This document shows, in pieces, positions 22,917-33,268 of a stretch of DNA of 64,000 bases. The notes beneath the pieces were generated by a model. That model ran no database searches and had not been told where the DNA came from. It saw only the letters and a program-made list of their open reading frames with translations. Position 1 is the first letter of the stretch. Each line of letters opens with the position of its first letter. A program made the position numbers and the translations under genes. Origin of the DNA: Cokeromyces recurvatus (taxonomy: Eukaryota > Mucoromycota > Mucoromycetes > Mucorales > Mucoraceae); assembly GCF_025118155.1 (NCBI RefSeq), contig NW_026251404.1:310001-374000 (forward strand), in the 5' to 3' direction.

Positions 22917-24155
22917 TGGAGAATATTGATATAGAGAAAAAAGAAAGTCAATTGAGTTCTCAAGCTCAGTGGTGCCTTGATAACAAAAAAGATCTATCCC
23001 TGAAAAAATTTGTTGAGCATTATAAGCTAACGAGTCGGCACTATGCCTCTTCAAAATACATAAATATTATTAACAGGTATCTTATTGATGACCAGAAACG
23101 GCTCTTATCAGAATATAATATTTGGAAACATTCAGAAAATAGTGCAAGATTTTGGACAGGCGTAAAAAGAAGGAAAGCACAGGCAAAAGCTCACGCAGGC
23201 GCAGTAGAATACGTTGATAACATTATAAATAAAAAAATCAATCAACTATGCAAAGGTATACATAAAACACACGCTGTTGCAGATATTGTTGTCAACGAAA
23301 ATGAAAATGTACTAAAATTAAATACTAAAACTTCTCAAGCAAGCGAAAAATAAGTATTAGATTCTTCTTCTTACAATAAAAATCAATATTATACTGAATT
23401 ACAAGCTAATAAAATTTTTAATTACCACGAATACTTATCACGTTTTGAAACTGAACAAGATAGAAACATGTATGAATTATTTGATATTTATGAAGCCGAA
23501 GCAACCGAAGTATCATCAAATGTTGGACTTATGAAAATAGAGACTCATCTTCATGAAATCCTTTCTCTCACAAATATAATGTTGTTAGCACCTAATCAGC
23601 ATAGCGAACTACTTATAGAGGTTTTTTCTGTAGATACTCTTAATCTATTACATCAAAGCCTTTTAAACCATATAAAGGATAACAAAAGAGAGACAAGTAC
23701 TACTAATGACAAATTTGATGAAATAATAATAAAAATGTCAAGAGTTATTCAAGCCGTAGATGATAATGAAATGACAAGAAGTGATGCGGAATTGGATTTG
23801 TTGAATTTCGCCAGAAGCCAAAACTATTACTTATCAAGAATGATTAAAGGTGTTAACAATGCGTAAGTGTATCTAAAAAAAAACAATACTTACATGCCAC
23901 TAACTTACTTTACAAATAAATAGATTAGAAAAGTTACCTTCAAATGTTATTAAAAACGCAGCTTCTATCTCGGAAAATGAGCTCTTTAACACATACTTTG
24001 ATCCCATTCTCTCCTCAATAATATCTGATCCTGGAAAAAACACTATTTTAAATGCAAAAGATAAGGAAAGAGAAAATAGAAAAGACAAGTCTATGAAAAC
24101 TCTGTATAGTTTATTAGAAGAAAAAATAATACAAAAATTGTTCCCAGAAAAATAA
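22917..24155 (+). pseudogene. unknown multicopy-type fungal protein, broken by one stop and truncated by an LTR
   Basis: ATG at 22917 (MENIDIEKKESQ). The frame stays open except for a single TAA at 23351-23353, then continues through YELFDIYEAEATEVSS to 23862. An intron (23863-23923, GTAAGT...AATAG) joins to LEKLPSNVIKN, then FDPILSSIISDPGKNT. The last genuine residues end at about 24043, where an inverted LTR begins; the tail to 24155 is LTR antisense. The C-terminal 'DP..S.I.DP' block and the LNFARS..Y region resemble a large family of unknown function that I associate with Mucorales genomes; that link is from memory and unverified. The protein is helical and charged. The single stop suggests recent decay or two ORFs. 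Confidence 0.55.
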
Positions 24156-24684
24156 TATGGAAAAATGACAAGAGCTATTTATATGGTTTTTACAACGTAA
24201 GTAATATTAATAGAAGTATGGTTTTAATAAGTGAATACTGCTATAATAAAGACTTTATACACAAATATTGTCTCCAAATAATTCTGCATGGACTATGCAC
24301 ATTTTTGCCGGAGCTGTCGCAATTACTAAAAATATTCCTAATTATTGTTTCTGGGTTAATATTAATTTACAGCGAGTACTCCACCTCTAACAATGCTAAT
24401 TATGTATGCGCTACAGTTATTATTATCCTCTGAGATATTATTACATAACAGTATTCAACATTATAGCTGTATATATAATATGATAATATGTATGACTTAT
24501 ATAAATAACTATGTAATTGAATATAACACTCATAATTCTATTTAAATCTTATTATTACATAATTTAATAATAGTATTCTGTGAAGTACAATACACTAGTC
24601 TTATTTGAATACCCTGTTTACTATTTAAATAAATAATGATTTATTTCTATTGACTCAGTTGTAAAGACAAGTACAATCATAACA
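24044..24684 (-). mobile_element. solo LTR, family a, second copy (inverted)
   Basis: Minus strand starts TGTTATGATTGTACTTGTC at 24684 and ends near 24044. Blocks align with 19736-20430 along its length, for example the GCAAAAGATAA, ACAAGTCT, AAAACT, TATAGTTTATTA series at 24053-24120, which matches 20424-20350 inverted. The flanks are AACAC on the left and AACAA on the right, a 4-of-5 match that could be a worn target duplication. It truncates the unknown ORF to its left. Confidence 0.7.
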
Positions 24685-24908
24685 AACAATAATAGAAAAA
24701 GATATATTTTTAGATGTACAACTTCTATTAATTATTTCTCTATACAAAGGTAAATATACTTAATATGTTTATAGATAGGATTACTATAGAAATGTATCAT
24801 ATGTTCTATTATAACTATTTATCTCATTAAATTAAGCTACAAATCTTACAACTACGAAATTTTATCACAAATTTAAAAAGCAACTTCTGTTGATATGAAA
24901 ATTAAAAA

Positions 24909-25025
24909 ATTGTCTGAGTTTAAAAATTAAATCTCCGATGGATCAAGAAGTCTGGAAGGAGAGAAAAATATCGCATCAATTTTTTGTATTTTCAAACTTG
25001 TCTTTCTAATTTAAACTCAGACAAT
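24909..25025. mobile_element. 117-bp MITE-like element with 16-bp perfect terminal inverted repeats
   Basis: Starts ATTGTCTGAGTTTAAA and ends with its exact reverse complement TTTAAACTCAGACAAT. The inside has no ORF. No clear target duplication. It lies between two LTRs. Confidence 0.65.
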
Positions 25026-25039
25026 GTTAGTGTTATAGT

Positions 25040-25496
25040 TGTTATAAAACAAGCTCTGTATATAAGCATAAGTAGTATTATAAAAGATAGATTACATAAC
25101 ACAGAATAAACTATAAACCTGACTGTATGATAAAACATAACATATGTGATATTTCTTTTTAAAATATCAAATAAAAAATATTAGAAAATAAAAAATAATA
25201 TTAAGACAAAAAGAGTCAATGAGACCGAACAATAGTTCTAAAGTCAATTATTTTATTTATGAATTTAAATTGATGGGGGTATTTATAAGAATTGTTAAAG
25301 AAGTTTGAGGATGAAATGTGAATCAGAAAAGTGTTAGTTACGACTGAGCAAGGTAAATTGTTGACAATGAAGTGTTAGTGATTTTAATATTATTAAATGG
25401 GGCGGATCAAGAGAGAATTCGGATAGAATTTTTTAGATAAATTTATGATCCGCATGTTTGATCATAAAACATGCCATTATAAGTCAGCTCATAACA
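25040..25496 (+). mobile_element. solo LTR, family b, right copy
   Basis: Inverted partner of 18479-19458 (see there). It ends CATAACA at 25496, directly against Tc1-like transposase codons on the opposite strand (NDP of QQDNDP), so its right edge is sharp. A 52-nt palindromic insert (25402-25453) is present here but absent from the left copy. No target duplication seen. Confidence 0.55.
25402..25453. repeat. 52-nt palindrome-ended insert (GCGGATCA...TGATCCGC)
   Basis: 8-bp perfect terminal inverted repeats. It splits the family b LTR between ATTTAATAAT and CATGTTT; the left copy lacks it, so it is an insertion rather than an ancestral part. Confidence 0.6.
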
Positions 25497-26245
25497 GGAT
25501 CATTGTCTTGTTGAAGAATTACATCTTTCTTACAAAGGCCATAATCCTTGAGCGTCTCCATAAAGTCACCTTTTAATATTTCACAATATAATTGTGAGTC
25601 CATCCCACCCTCAATTTTTGCAATAAAACCAGGACCATGTTGCGTGAAACAACTCCATAACATTGAGCTTCCACCCCTCCCACCTTTGTACTTAAAGTTG
25701 ACATTATGGTCTTTTAGAGGTTTACCCTTTTTAGCCCATGTCCAATGCTTTCCATCTGAACCCAAACGATTGATTTTTGTTTCGTCACTAAAGACGACCT
25801 TTTTCCAATCCTCACCCGTCCAGTTTCTATGAGTTTTGGCCCATTTTAGACGGTTTCGTCCACGCTCATTCGTCAATGGTAATGCAGATTTCTTAATCTT
25901 CGAATCAAAGTCGGACGATTTTAGGAATCTGCGAATGGTTTGCGCGGAAATATCATACCCTTGACCATGTAAGTTCCGGGCAGCGTCCACTGCAGTGATA
26001 AAATGACCAGTATAAAAAGATCGCGCAATCCATCTTCCAAGTAATGGGCTAATCTTCTTTGGTCTACCTTCTTTTACGTTAATCTCAATTTGATTCTCTT
26101 TGGCAATTCTACCAATTGTCCTAGTTGACACGCCCATTGTCTTAAAAATATCTCTATAAGACTCCTTAGCATTAAGTTTTTGCTAAAATATCCATCTTTT
26201 TATCGTAAGAGATTGGTCTCCTTCTATTGTATGTGATTGATCCAT
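25497..26245 (-). pseudogene. Tc1/mariner-like transposase, truncated after the second catalytic Asp
   Basis: The main frame runs from 26137 and extends to an ATG at 26245 if one TAG (about 26187) is ignored. The N-terminal helix-turn-helix region includes MGVSTRTIGRIAKEN, followed by a GRPKKIS hinge. The first catalytic Asp is in VVFSDETKIN and the second in VILQQDNDP. The protein then stops at the LTR junction (25497), so the third acidic residue is missing and the copy is dead. DETKIN and QQDNDP place it in the Tc1 clade. Confidence 0.85.
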
Positions 26246-26410
26246 GTGCTAATGGGAATAATGCAGAGATGTTGTTCAAATTAGTAAAGAATTTGAGGAA
26301 ATAACAATATTAAATAGGAAGTAAGCCTTTTTGTTAATTCAATAATGATCTTCAATGATTCAAAATAAAAAAATAAAAAATAAAAATCTGCATAGCTTGA
26401 CATTGCTTAA

Positions 26411-26446
<36 letters not shown>

Positions 26447-26951
26447 GAAAAGCGAGCTACTAACATTTACAATTCATTGTACCATGAATGACAAGAAGCA
26501 GATATGATATTTATCGAGTTAATAAACGCCGTAGCTTGTCAAGGGCTGCAGGAATAATATGAAACCAATATGTAAATGCTGCTACCAAAAACATCAATGA
26601 TATTTCTGCAAATATGCTTAATGGACACACTAGACCTCCCCATCCTTTCTGTCGCCTTTCTTGCCGAATTTAACCTTTTCAGTTTCAATAACTCTGTTTT
26701 ATACACAGTTTTCTTTGGCTTCCGTTAAAGGATATAGATTTTTTTTTCAGGTGAATGCCTGGATTATACTTTTACTTTGTCCAAAAGATAACATTGTTTC
26801 GTCTCAATTTTTTTTTTCCTTTGTCTGAATTTAAATTTTACTTGGTTCAACTTAATTCAAAGTATAGAATCTGTTGGTAATCACCTCCTTCCCCTCACTT
26901 TTTTTTTTCTTTTTTACAGGGTCATTTTTTTTATTAAAAAAAAAAAGAAAA
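26246..26951. other. intergenic between transposon island and YchF-like gene
   Basis: Poly(A) of about 35 nt near 26410. T-rich tracts precede the downstream ATG. No gene recognised; it should contain the promoter of the YchF-like gene. Confidence 0.45.
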
Positions 26952-28656
26952 ATGTTGAATATCACAAAATGGAGATTATCAAGTTGTAGGAACTTTTCAA
27001 CAAGTTGTAGTATACACTATGCGAAAAAGAAAGCAGTAAATAATAAAAAATCATCATCATCAACAATAGAGAAAGCAGCCAATAAAGTTATTTTAGGCAG
27101 ACCTTCAAATAATCTTCGAGTTGGTATTGTTGGTTTACCAAATATCGGGTATAAAAGAATTTTATTTTTTTTATGAATGATGTGTGTTTTGAGACATGGG
27201 GTTTTATTTGTTTATTTATTCTTATTAAAAATAGGAAATCGACCTTATTTAATACACTTACAAATAGTAGTGTACCTGCAGAAAATTATCCATTTTGTAC
27301 GATTGATCCATCAGAAGCCAGAGTACAAGTGCCAGATGACAGATTTGATTGGTTAGTGAAAACATATCAACCAAAGAAAATCACACCTGCCCATGTAAAT
27401 AAATAAATAAATGCAAATGAAAGAAAAGAGATAGTAGGAAAAAAAAACAAAAAAAGAAAAAAAAAACTAATATTATATAGTTGACAGTAGTGGATATTGC
27501 AGGACTTGTACGTGGTGCATCACAAGGAGCTGGACTTGGTAATGCTTTTCTTTCTAATGTGTCCTCTGTAGACGCTATTTACCATTTAGTTCGAGTCTTT
27601 GAAAACGATGACATTACTCATGTAGAAGAGAATAAAGTGGATCCTATTCGAGACTTGAATATTATTCAAAACGAACTAAGAATTAAGGATGAAGAAATGC
27701 TGGAACGTAATTTAAATGAATTAACTAAACTTAGCAAGCATTCCGATTTAAAGAGGAATCAACCGTTGAGCATTAAAGAAGAGCTAGAGATTGTTGAAAA
27801 AGTAGCAGAATTTATGTCAAAGGGAAATAAAGATGTTCGAAAAGGAGAATGGACAGCAACCGAAGTTAATGTCATTAATGGACTTCATTTATTAACAGCC
27901 AAGCCGATGATTTATCTTTGTAATATGAGTGAAGAAGAATATTTAAGTGGAGAAGAAAATAAATGGATGGCGAAAGTTAAAGAATGGATAGAAGAGAACA
28001 ATAAAGGAGATTTAATTATTCCAGTTTCAGTCTCTTTAGAATCCAAATTAGTAATGTCAACACATACTGAAGAAAAGAGAAAATCACAGTTATCCAACAT
28101 TATTTTAGCAGGTTATAAAGCATTGGATTTAATTCACTATTTTACTTGCGGGGAACAAGAAGTGAGGGCATGGACGATTAGAGTAAGAAATAGACGTACA
28201 TAAATCATCTGAGATAGCTAACTAACGTGTTCATTCTCCTTTTTGCTTTATAAAAGAATAATACAAAGGCGCCTCAAGCAGCAGGAATCATTCAGTAAGA
28301 GAAGAAGCATCTTAATAAGGTTTATTACTCACTTTATATAAATAGTTCTGATTTTGAAAGAGGTTTCATTTCTGCAGATATCATGAAATTTAATGATCTA
28401 AAACAACTAGGATCAGAGAATGCAGTAAAAGCGGCTGGTAAACATTATCAAAAGGGAAAAGAATATACAATGGAAGATGGAGACATTGCTCATTTTAAGG
28501 TAATAAATATGATTTTATTACGTAATATCCCTATTAATTTTCATATAATTATGTATCTATCCATATCTACTCTAGTTTAATGGTAAGTTGTTAAATAATA
28601 ATAATAAACCAAGAAGAGTCAATATTAATCTATTCATCATGATTTATAGTAACTAA
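26952..28656 (+). CDS. YchF/Ola1-type P-loop NTPase with mitochondrial presequence (Ylf2-like)
   Basis: Six exons: 26952-27148, 27235-27394, 27481-28182, 28257-28294, 28346-28499, 28576-28656; 443 aa. Walker A/G1 is GLPNIGKST (split by intron 1), G3 is DIAGLV, and the G4 position is NMSE instead of NKxD, the hallmark of Ola1/YchF proteins that prefer ATP. The TGS domain ends the protein ([22 protein letters not shown]). The first 40 residues are basic, Ser-rich and free of acids ([20 protein letters not shown]), a good matrix presequence absent from cytosolic Ola1, so it resembles yeast Ylf2. The last exon is uncertain: retaining intron 5 gives a different short tail ending at 28580. Confidence 0.88.
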
Positions 28657-28869
28657 TAAGAAAAAATAATATTAAAATGACGTTATAAAAATACATTCTA
28701 GAGTTACACATCACATAAATGTGTATTTTTTTTTATAATAAAATTATGAAAGCCTATTTTTTTTTTTTTTTTTTTTTTTTTTAGTTTTATTTTTCCGTTT
28801 TTATTTATTTATTTATTTATTTTTTTTTCCTCAGTATTTGTCATTTTATTAATATTATTATTATTATTC

Positions 28870-30240
28870 ATGTTACAAGAATATCCAACACAAATACAAC
28901 CCAAGTCATCTTCAACAAGAGGAACTCAAGATTCATTACAACAAGAATCAGACACATCTACCAATAAAGTAGATGCAGAGGCTAGTCGCATTCTTATTGA
29001 CTTGGCTAACCAAGGTATATAATTATTATTTATTCTATTTTACATATCATATTTATATAATTATTAGGTACAAATGATAACACTCATAATGTGATAATGT
29101 CAAATAAAATACACAATAAAGGTAGTAAATAGTTTATTTTTTATTGTTTTTATTATTATTTTATTTTATTCTATTTTATTTTTATTTTATTTTATTTTAT
29201 TTTATTTTTCAGTCTAAATATAACTTTATTTAGCTAAAGTGAAGAAGCATAGTTATCAACTACAATCAGATCCTATCATGTTATTAGCTGCTGCTGCTGC
29301 AGTTATTGACAAGGAAAGTAATAATAAAGATGATTATAAAGGCGGTAGTCGAGTTTATGAACGAAGAGAAATTCAATTAAATAGTAGACAACAAGGTATT
29401 CTATGAGATGGACCTATATGCAGTTTTATTGAACTTTAAAATTATAGGCAGTTTAAAGAGGAAATCATATACATATGGTGTCAATAGTAATTCAAAATCA
29501 TCTCTTTTTCAACATCGTCGACATAGTGAGAAACGTCATTATTATCAGAGAGGTTCGATATCAACACAAGATAACACGTGGTCACCTTTAAGAAAAGATG
29601 AAGAAGTAGTAGTAGTAGAAGGGGTACATATTAGATATACATTGCATTTATATAACCCTAATCCATATACATATATATAAAAGGCTAAAGGGAGTTCACA
29701 TAACAAGACAACTACAACATTTTCATGGCAATTTTTATCCATGGTAATGATATATTAAGCCTCATCCTACTATTAAATATTGATAGTCTATCCATGTATA
29801 TATATATCTATTTATACAGAAACAAAATCCACGTATAAAACGAAATGCAATGCATGCATATATTACATATATGATATATACTGACATGGCTCAAGAGCAA
29901 CAAAGACGTTCTATGGTATATATGATTAAATATTGACACAGATAGTATTCTATATTTACATAATATACCAAATTAGAAAGTAGAAGAGAATACAATCTAT
30001 AATACTCCATCTTCCGATTGGCTTAATAATAATTCATCTATTACTATGCAGTCCTATAGATTACCTCCTTCTCCTCGACAAAAACGACATGATTCGCCTC
30101 CGACAGAGTCTATTATGGGTCGACCCTTAACTGATTTCTTATTTGAAAGGAATAACACTAGATCAAAAACCATTCTACCTCTTCCACAACAACAGCAGCA
30201 ACAACAACAACAACAGACGACAACTGCTAGTTTCTTTTAA
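28870..30240 (+). CDS. unknown Ser/Gln-rich protein with poly-Q tract
   Basis: Seven exons: 28870-29014, 29068-29121, 29234-29395, 29448-29623, 29684-29743, 29820-29915, 29977-30240; 957 nt, 318 aa, frame clean. Possible landmarks are VDAEASRILIDLAN near the start, SDPIMLLAAAAAVID (helical), a basic central part (HRRHSEKRHYYQRG), SWQFLSMKQNPRIKRNAMH with a helical AYITYMIYTDMAQEQQ, and an 11-Gln run near the C-terminus. I do not recognise the family. Basic clusters plus Gln/Ser-rich stretches suggest a nuclear or regulatory protein, which is only a guess. The many short exons joined in frame support a real gene. Confidence 0.6.
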
Positions 30241-30495
30241 AACTTTCCAATTATGTATAAAAGAAGGTGATACCGAAAGAATAAAATATTCGTGTTACCA
30301 ATCAAAAAAGGGTACATATCCTCTTTATGAAAAAAAAAAAGTAAAATAAAATAAAAGAAAAATCATGAAAAGAAAAAGAAAAAGAAGGAAAGAAAGAAAG
30401 AAAGAAAAAAAAGAGAAAAAGTAAATAATTCGACAATGTAAGTAAACAGTTTCATGCTTGCCATGTTTCAACATGAAACCTTAATGTGTATTTAT

Positions 30496-30547
<52 letters not shown>

Positions 30548-30852
30548 CCCATTTTTTTTGTAACCTTTCATCGGCCCCTTTAGTGATTCCTTTCACACAC
30601 AACACAACACAATACAATACAACGCCCCCACCTCTCTCTCTTTCTCTCTCTTTTTGCAAGTATTTATATACACACACACCTTTTTTTTTTTTGTTCTTTT
30701 TTCTTTTTTCCTTTACACATACTTTTCTTTTTTTTTTCCCTTTACACACATTTATATAAATAAATAAATAAATAAAAATTAGTATATATAAAAAGGGACT
30801 AAGAAATTTGTATAAACTTTTCGTCATCACACTCAAGACAAAAAAGAAGTGA
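30241..30852. promoter_or_regulatory. upstream region of STE20-like kinase gene
   Basis: Contains a 47-nt T run (30498-30544), CT-rich tracts (CTCTCTCTTTCTCTCTC), CA repeats and a TATATAAA-like string near 30784. It leads directly to a 3-codon uORF. Confidence 0.45.
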
Positions 30853-30864
30853 ATGAGTTCATAA
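30853..30864 (+). promoter_or_regulatory. 3-codon uORF overlapping the kinase start (TAATG)
   Basis: ATG AGT TCA TAA at 30853-30864. The last A of its stop is the first base of the main ATG (30864-30866). Such a minimal uORF with a stop/start overlap could act through termination-reinitiation or leaky scanning if the transcript begins upstream. Confidence 0.5.
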
Positions 30865-31361
30865 TGAGTACATCACCTACTTTATTCAATACTTCAAGTT
30901 CTTCAGCTTCAACTAGACTAGCTACACCACCTCAAAAAATCATGGATACCCAACCACATATTATTATAAAATCATCTGCAAATACTACCAACTATCATTC
31001 TTCATCAGCTACTATCATCACAACACCCACAAGGAAAAACATTATTCATAAACAATCTGAGCAACAGAAACAACTTTCTAATAAAAATACACTTAAAAAG
31101 GTATTTTTATTTTATTTTTTTTGTACCTTAAAAAAAAATAACTCACCCATTTTTTATTTTTTATTTTTTTTTATCTTTTTCAGGCACCATGGCGTGTACC
31201 TGGTAATAAATTTGAAATACCAGATATTATTAAAGAAGAATGGGAAAAGAGACAAAATAAAATCAAACAAAATGATAAACAACAACAACAACAACAAAAA
31301 AAGAAAACGATTGATGTAATAGATAATAAAAATCAATTTCAAATTAAAGTAAAATATAACA

Positions 31362-31425
<64 letters not shown>

Positions 31426-32861
31426 AAAAAAAAAGGATTTCATACAATTTTATTAAGATTTAATTCTTTCTTTCAAATCATGATTAGAAACGATGGATTC
31501 CAGTAGGTAAATCGCCAGATATCTTACCAATGCCTCCTCCTATCTTAAAAGCGAAACGTAAATTACATGCTGAGTTTGATGCTAAACTTCGGAAGGTACT
31601 TCCCGGATCAAAAATTATGGAAACAGACCCAAATGAAGAATTTGATAATATTCGTCAAGTTGGCAGTGGGTAAAAAAATAAGCAATTGATTTTTTATATG
31701 TTGTGTTACCTATTTATTTTATTTTATTTTATTATAGAGCAAATGGTGCTGTCATACGTGCAACCAAAATATCGAATAAAACACATGTAGCGATTAAACG
31801 TTGTTATATTGAAGATCATGATATTCCTCATCATGCTTATATTCTTAGAGAATTACGTATCATGGGTCGTTTAGAACATCCAAATCTAGTTAAATTAACA
31901 GAAGCTTGTCTTTGGAGTGATCATCTTTGGATGTGTATGGAACTCATGTCTTGTTCTGTCTTTAATTTATTATTCCATACTTCGGTTGGTCTTAATGAAG
32001 GAAATACAATTCGTATTGCTAAAGAGGTATTTCTATTCTTATCAATTTTCTTTTTTGTAACAAAGAAGATGTCATTAACGAAATTATGTACATCTAGTGC
32101 TTAAAAGGTTTAATTTATTTACATTCAAATAATTATATGCATCGTGATATTAAATGTGAAAATATCCTTTTAAATCGAAATGGTCAAGTTAAATTAGGTA
32201 AAACAGTGAAACAATAAGTAAAAAAAAAAGAAAGAAAGAAAAAGGGTAGCTTATTGATATTCAAAAAAAAAAATGTATATAGCTGATTTCGGTTTAGCTA
32301 CTCCATCAAAAAGAGAAAATACAGCACGTTTAGGAACTGCCAAGGTTTGTAAAAAAAACAAAAAAAAAATGGATATATATAATTTAAATAGATTTATTCA
32401 AACACATCTATATTTATATTATTAGTGGATGGCGCCTGAAGTTGTGTTAGAAGAACCTTATAAAGCAAATGTCGATACCTGGTCTCTTGGAGTTACAATG
32501 ATTGAAATGATGGACCGTGTACCGCCACTTTATTATCTTGAAGATACGGGTGATATTTATGCTGAAATTATTTATGGTGGTTCACCTAATTTTCATTTTA
32601 CAAAGCCTTCTAAAAGTATGACTCAACTAGTTCAATGGATGTTGACTCATAACAGTATTATTCGTCCATACCCTCAAGCTGTATTAAAAGTAAGTCTTTT
32701 TCTTCTTTTAAGGATTTCACTTTATCTTTAATATGTACATATCTTTTTTTTTTAAAAAATAGAAAATAAATTCAGAAATCAAACACGGTAATCTTAGATG
32801 CACAAGGCAAAAAGATTTAGCACGTTTAGTATGTCAAGTATTCCCTGATTCCCTCGATTAA
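30864..32861 (+). CDS. STE20-like serine/threonine protein kinase
   Basis: Eight exons: 30864-31100, 31184-31348, 31488-31669, 31738-32026, 32098-32197, 32283-32344, 32426-32689, 32763-32861; 1398 nt, 465 aa. Kinase motifs in order: VGSGANGAV loop, VAIKR lysine, [24 protein letters not shown] catalytic loop, DFGLAT, GTAKWMAPE and [12 protein letters not shown]. The DIKxEN and GTxxWMAPE combination fits the STE group (PAK/STE20 side). The first 180 residues are Ser/Thr-rich with [14 protein letters not shown] and a poly-Gln run; no CRIB domain is seen. The 3' splice site of intron 4 was set at TCTAG (32097) because the later AG breaks frame. Intron 2 holds a 56-nt A run, and its donor could be either of two in-frame GTs. 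Confidence 0.85.
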
Positions 32862-33268
32862 CTTTATTGTATAATTGACAGTTTTTTATTTCTCCACAAC
32901 ATATCTCCTTATTATTGATTATTATTTATTGTTTAAACCATTTGCTTTTTCTTTATTCCCCCCACCCACCCTCTGCCTCTTCTCCTTTTCTCTCTCTCTC
33001 TCTCTCTTTACATATATCATTTCTTGTGTTATTAATTAAAAAGAATAAAACGAAAGTTACCATGCATAAAACAAGCAGCTTCTTATGAGTGCTGTACAAC
33101 CGTATCTTCTTCTTCTTCTTCTCTTTACAATTACTATTTTGTGTATCCAAAATGTATCCTAACACATACATAAACGATGTAACATGAAATTATTGATTAT
33201 TATTATTCTTTTATTCAATTAAAGTGAAAGAGAGAGTGAGTGAAAAAAAAACATAAACAAAAAGAAAT
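32862..33268. other. convergent intergenic region kinase / RPS19
   Basis: 407 nt between two 3' ends, AT- and CT-rich. It should contain both terminators. Nothing else seen. Confidence 0.4.

Noticed and set aside
24180..24433. 71-aa ORF with hydrophobic stretch
   Set aside because: Lies inside the inverted LTR copy and matches LTR sequence, not a gene.
18520..25388. A single DNA transposon with CACTAACAC termini and long inverted repeats
   Set aside because: The inverted similarity continues outside the CACTAAC string on both sides, no 3-bp direct duplication flanks it, and the repeats break into separate TG...CA units. Solo LTRs explain the data better, though the family b pair remains ambiguous.
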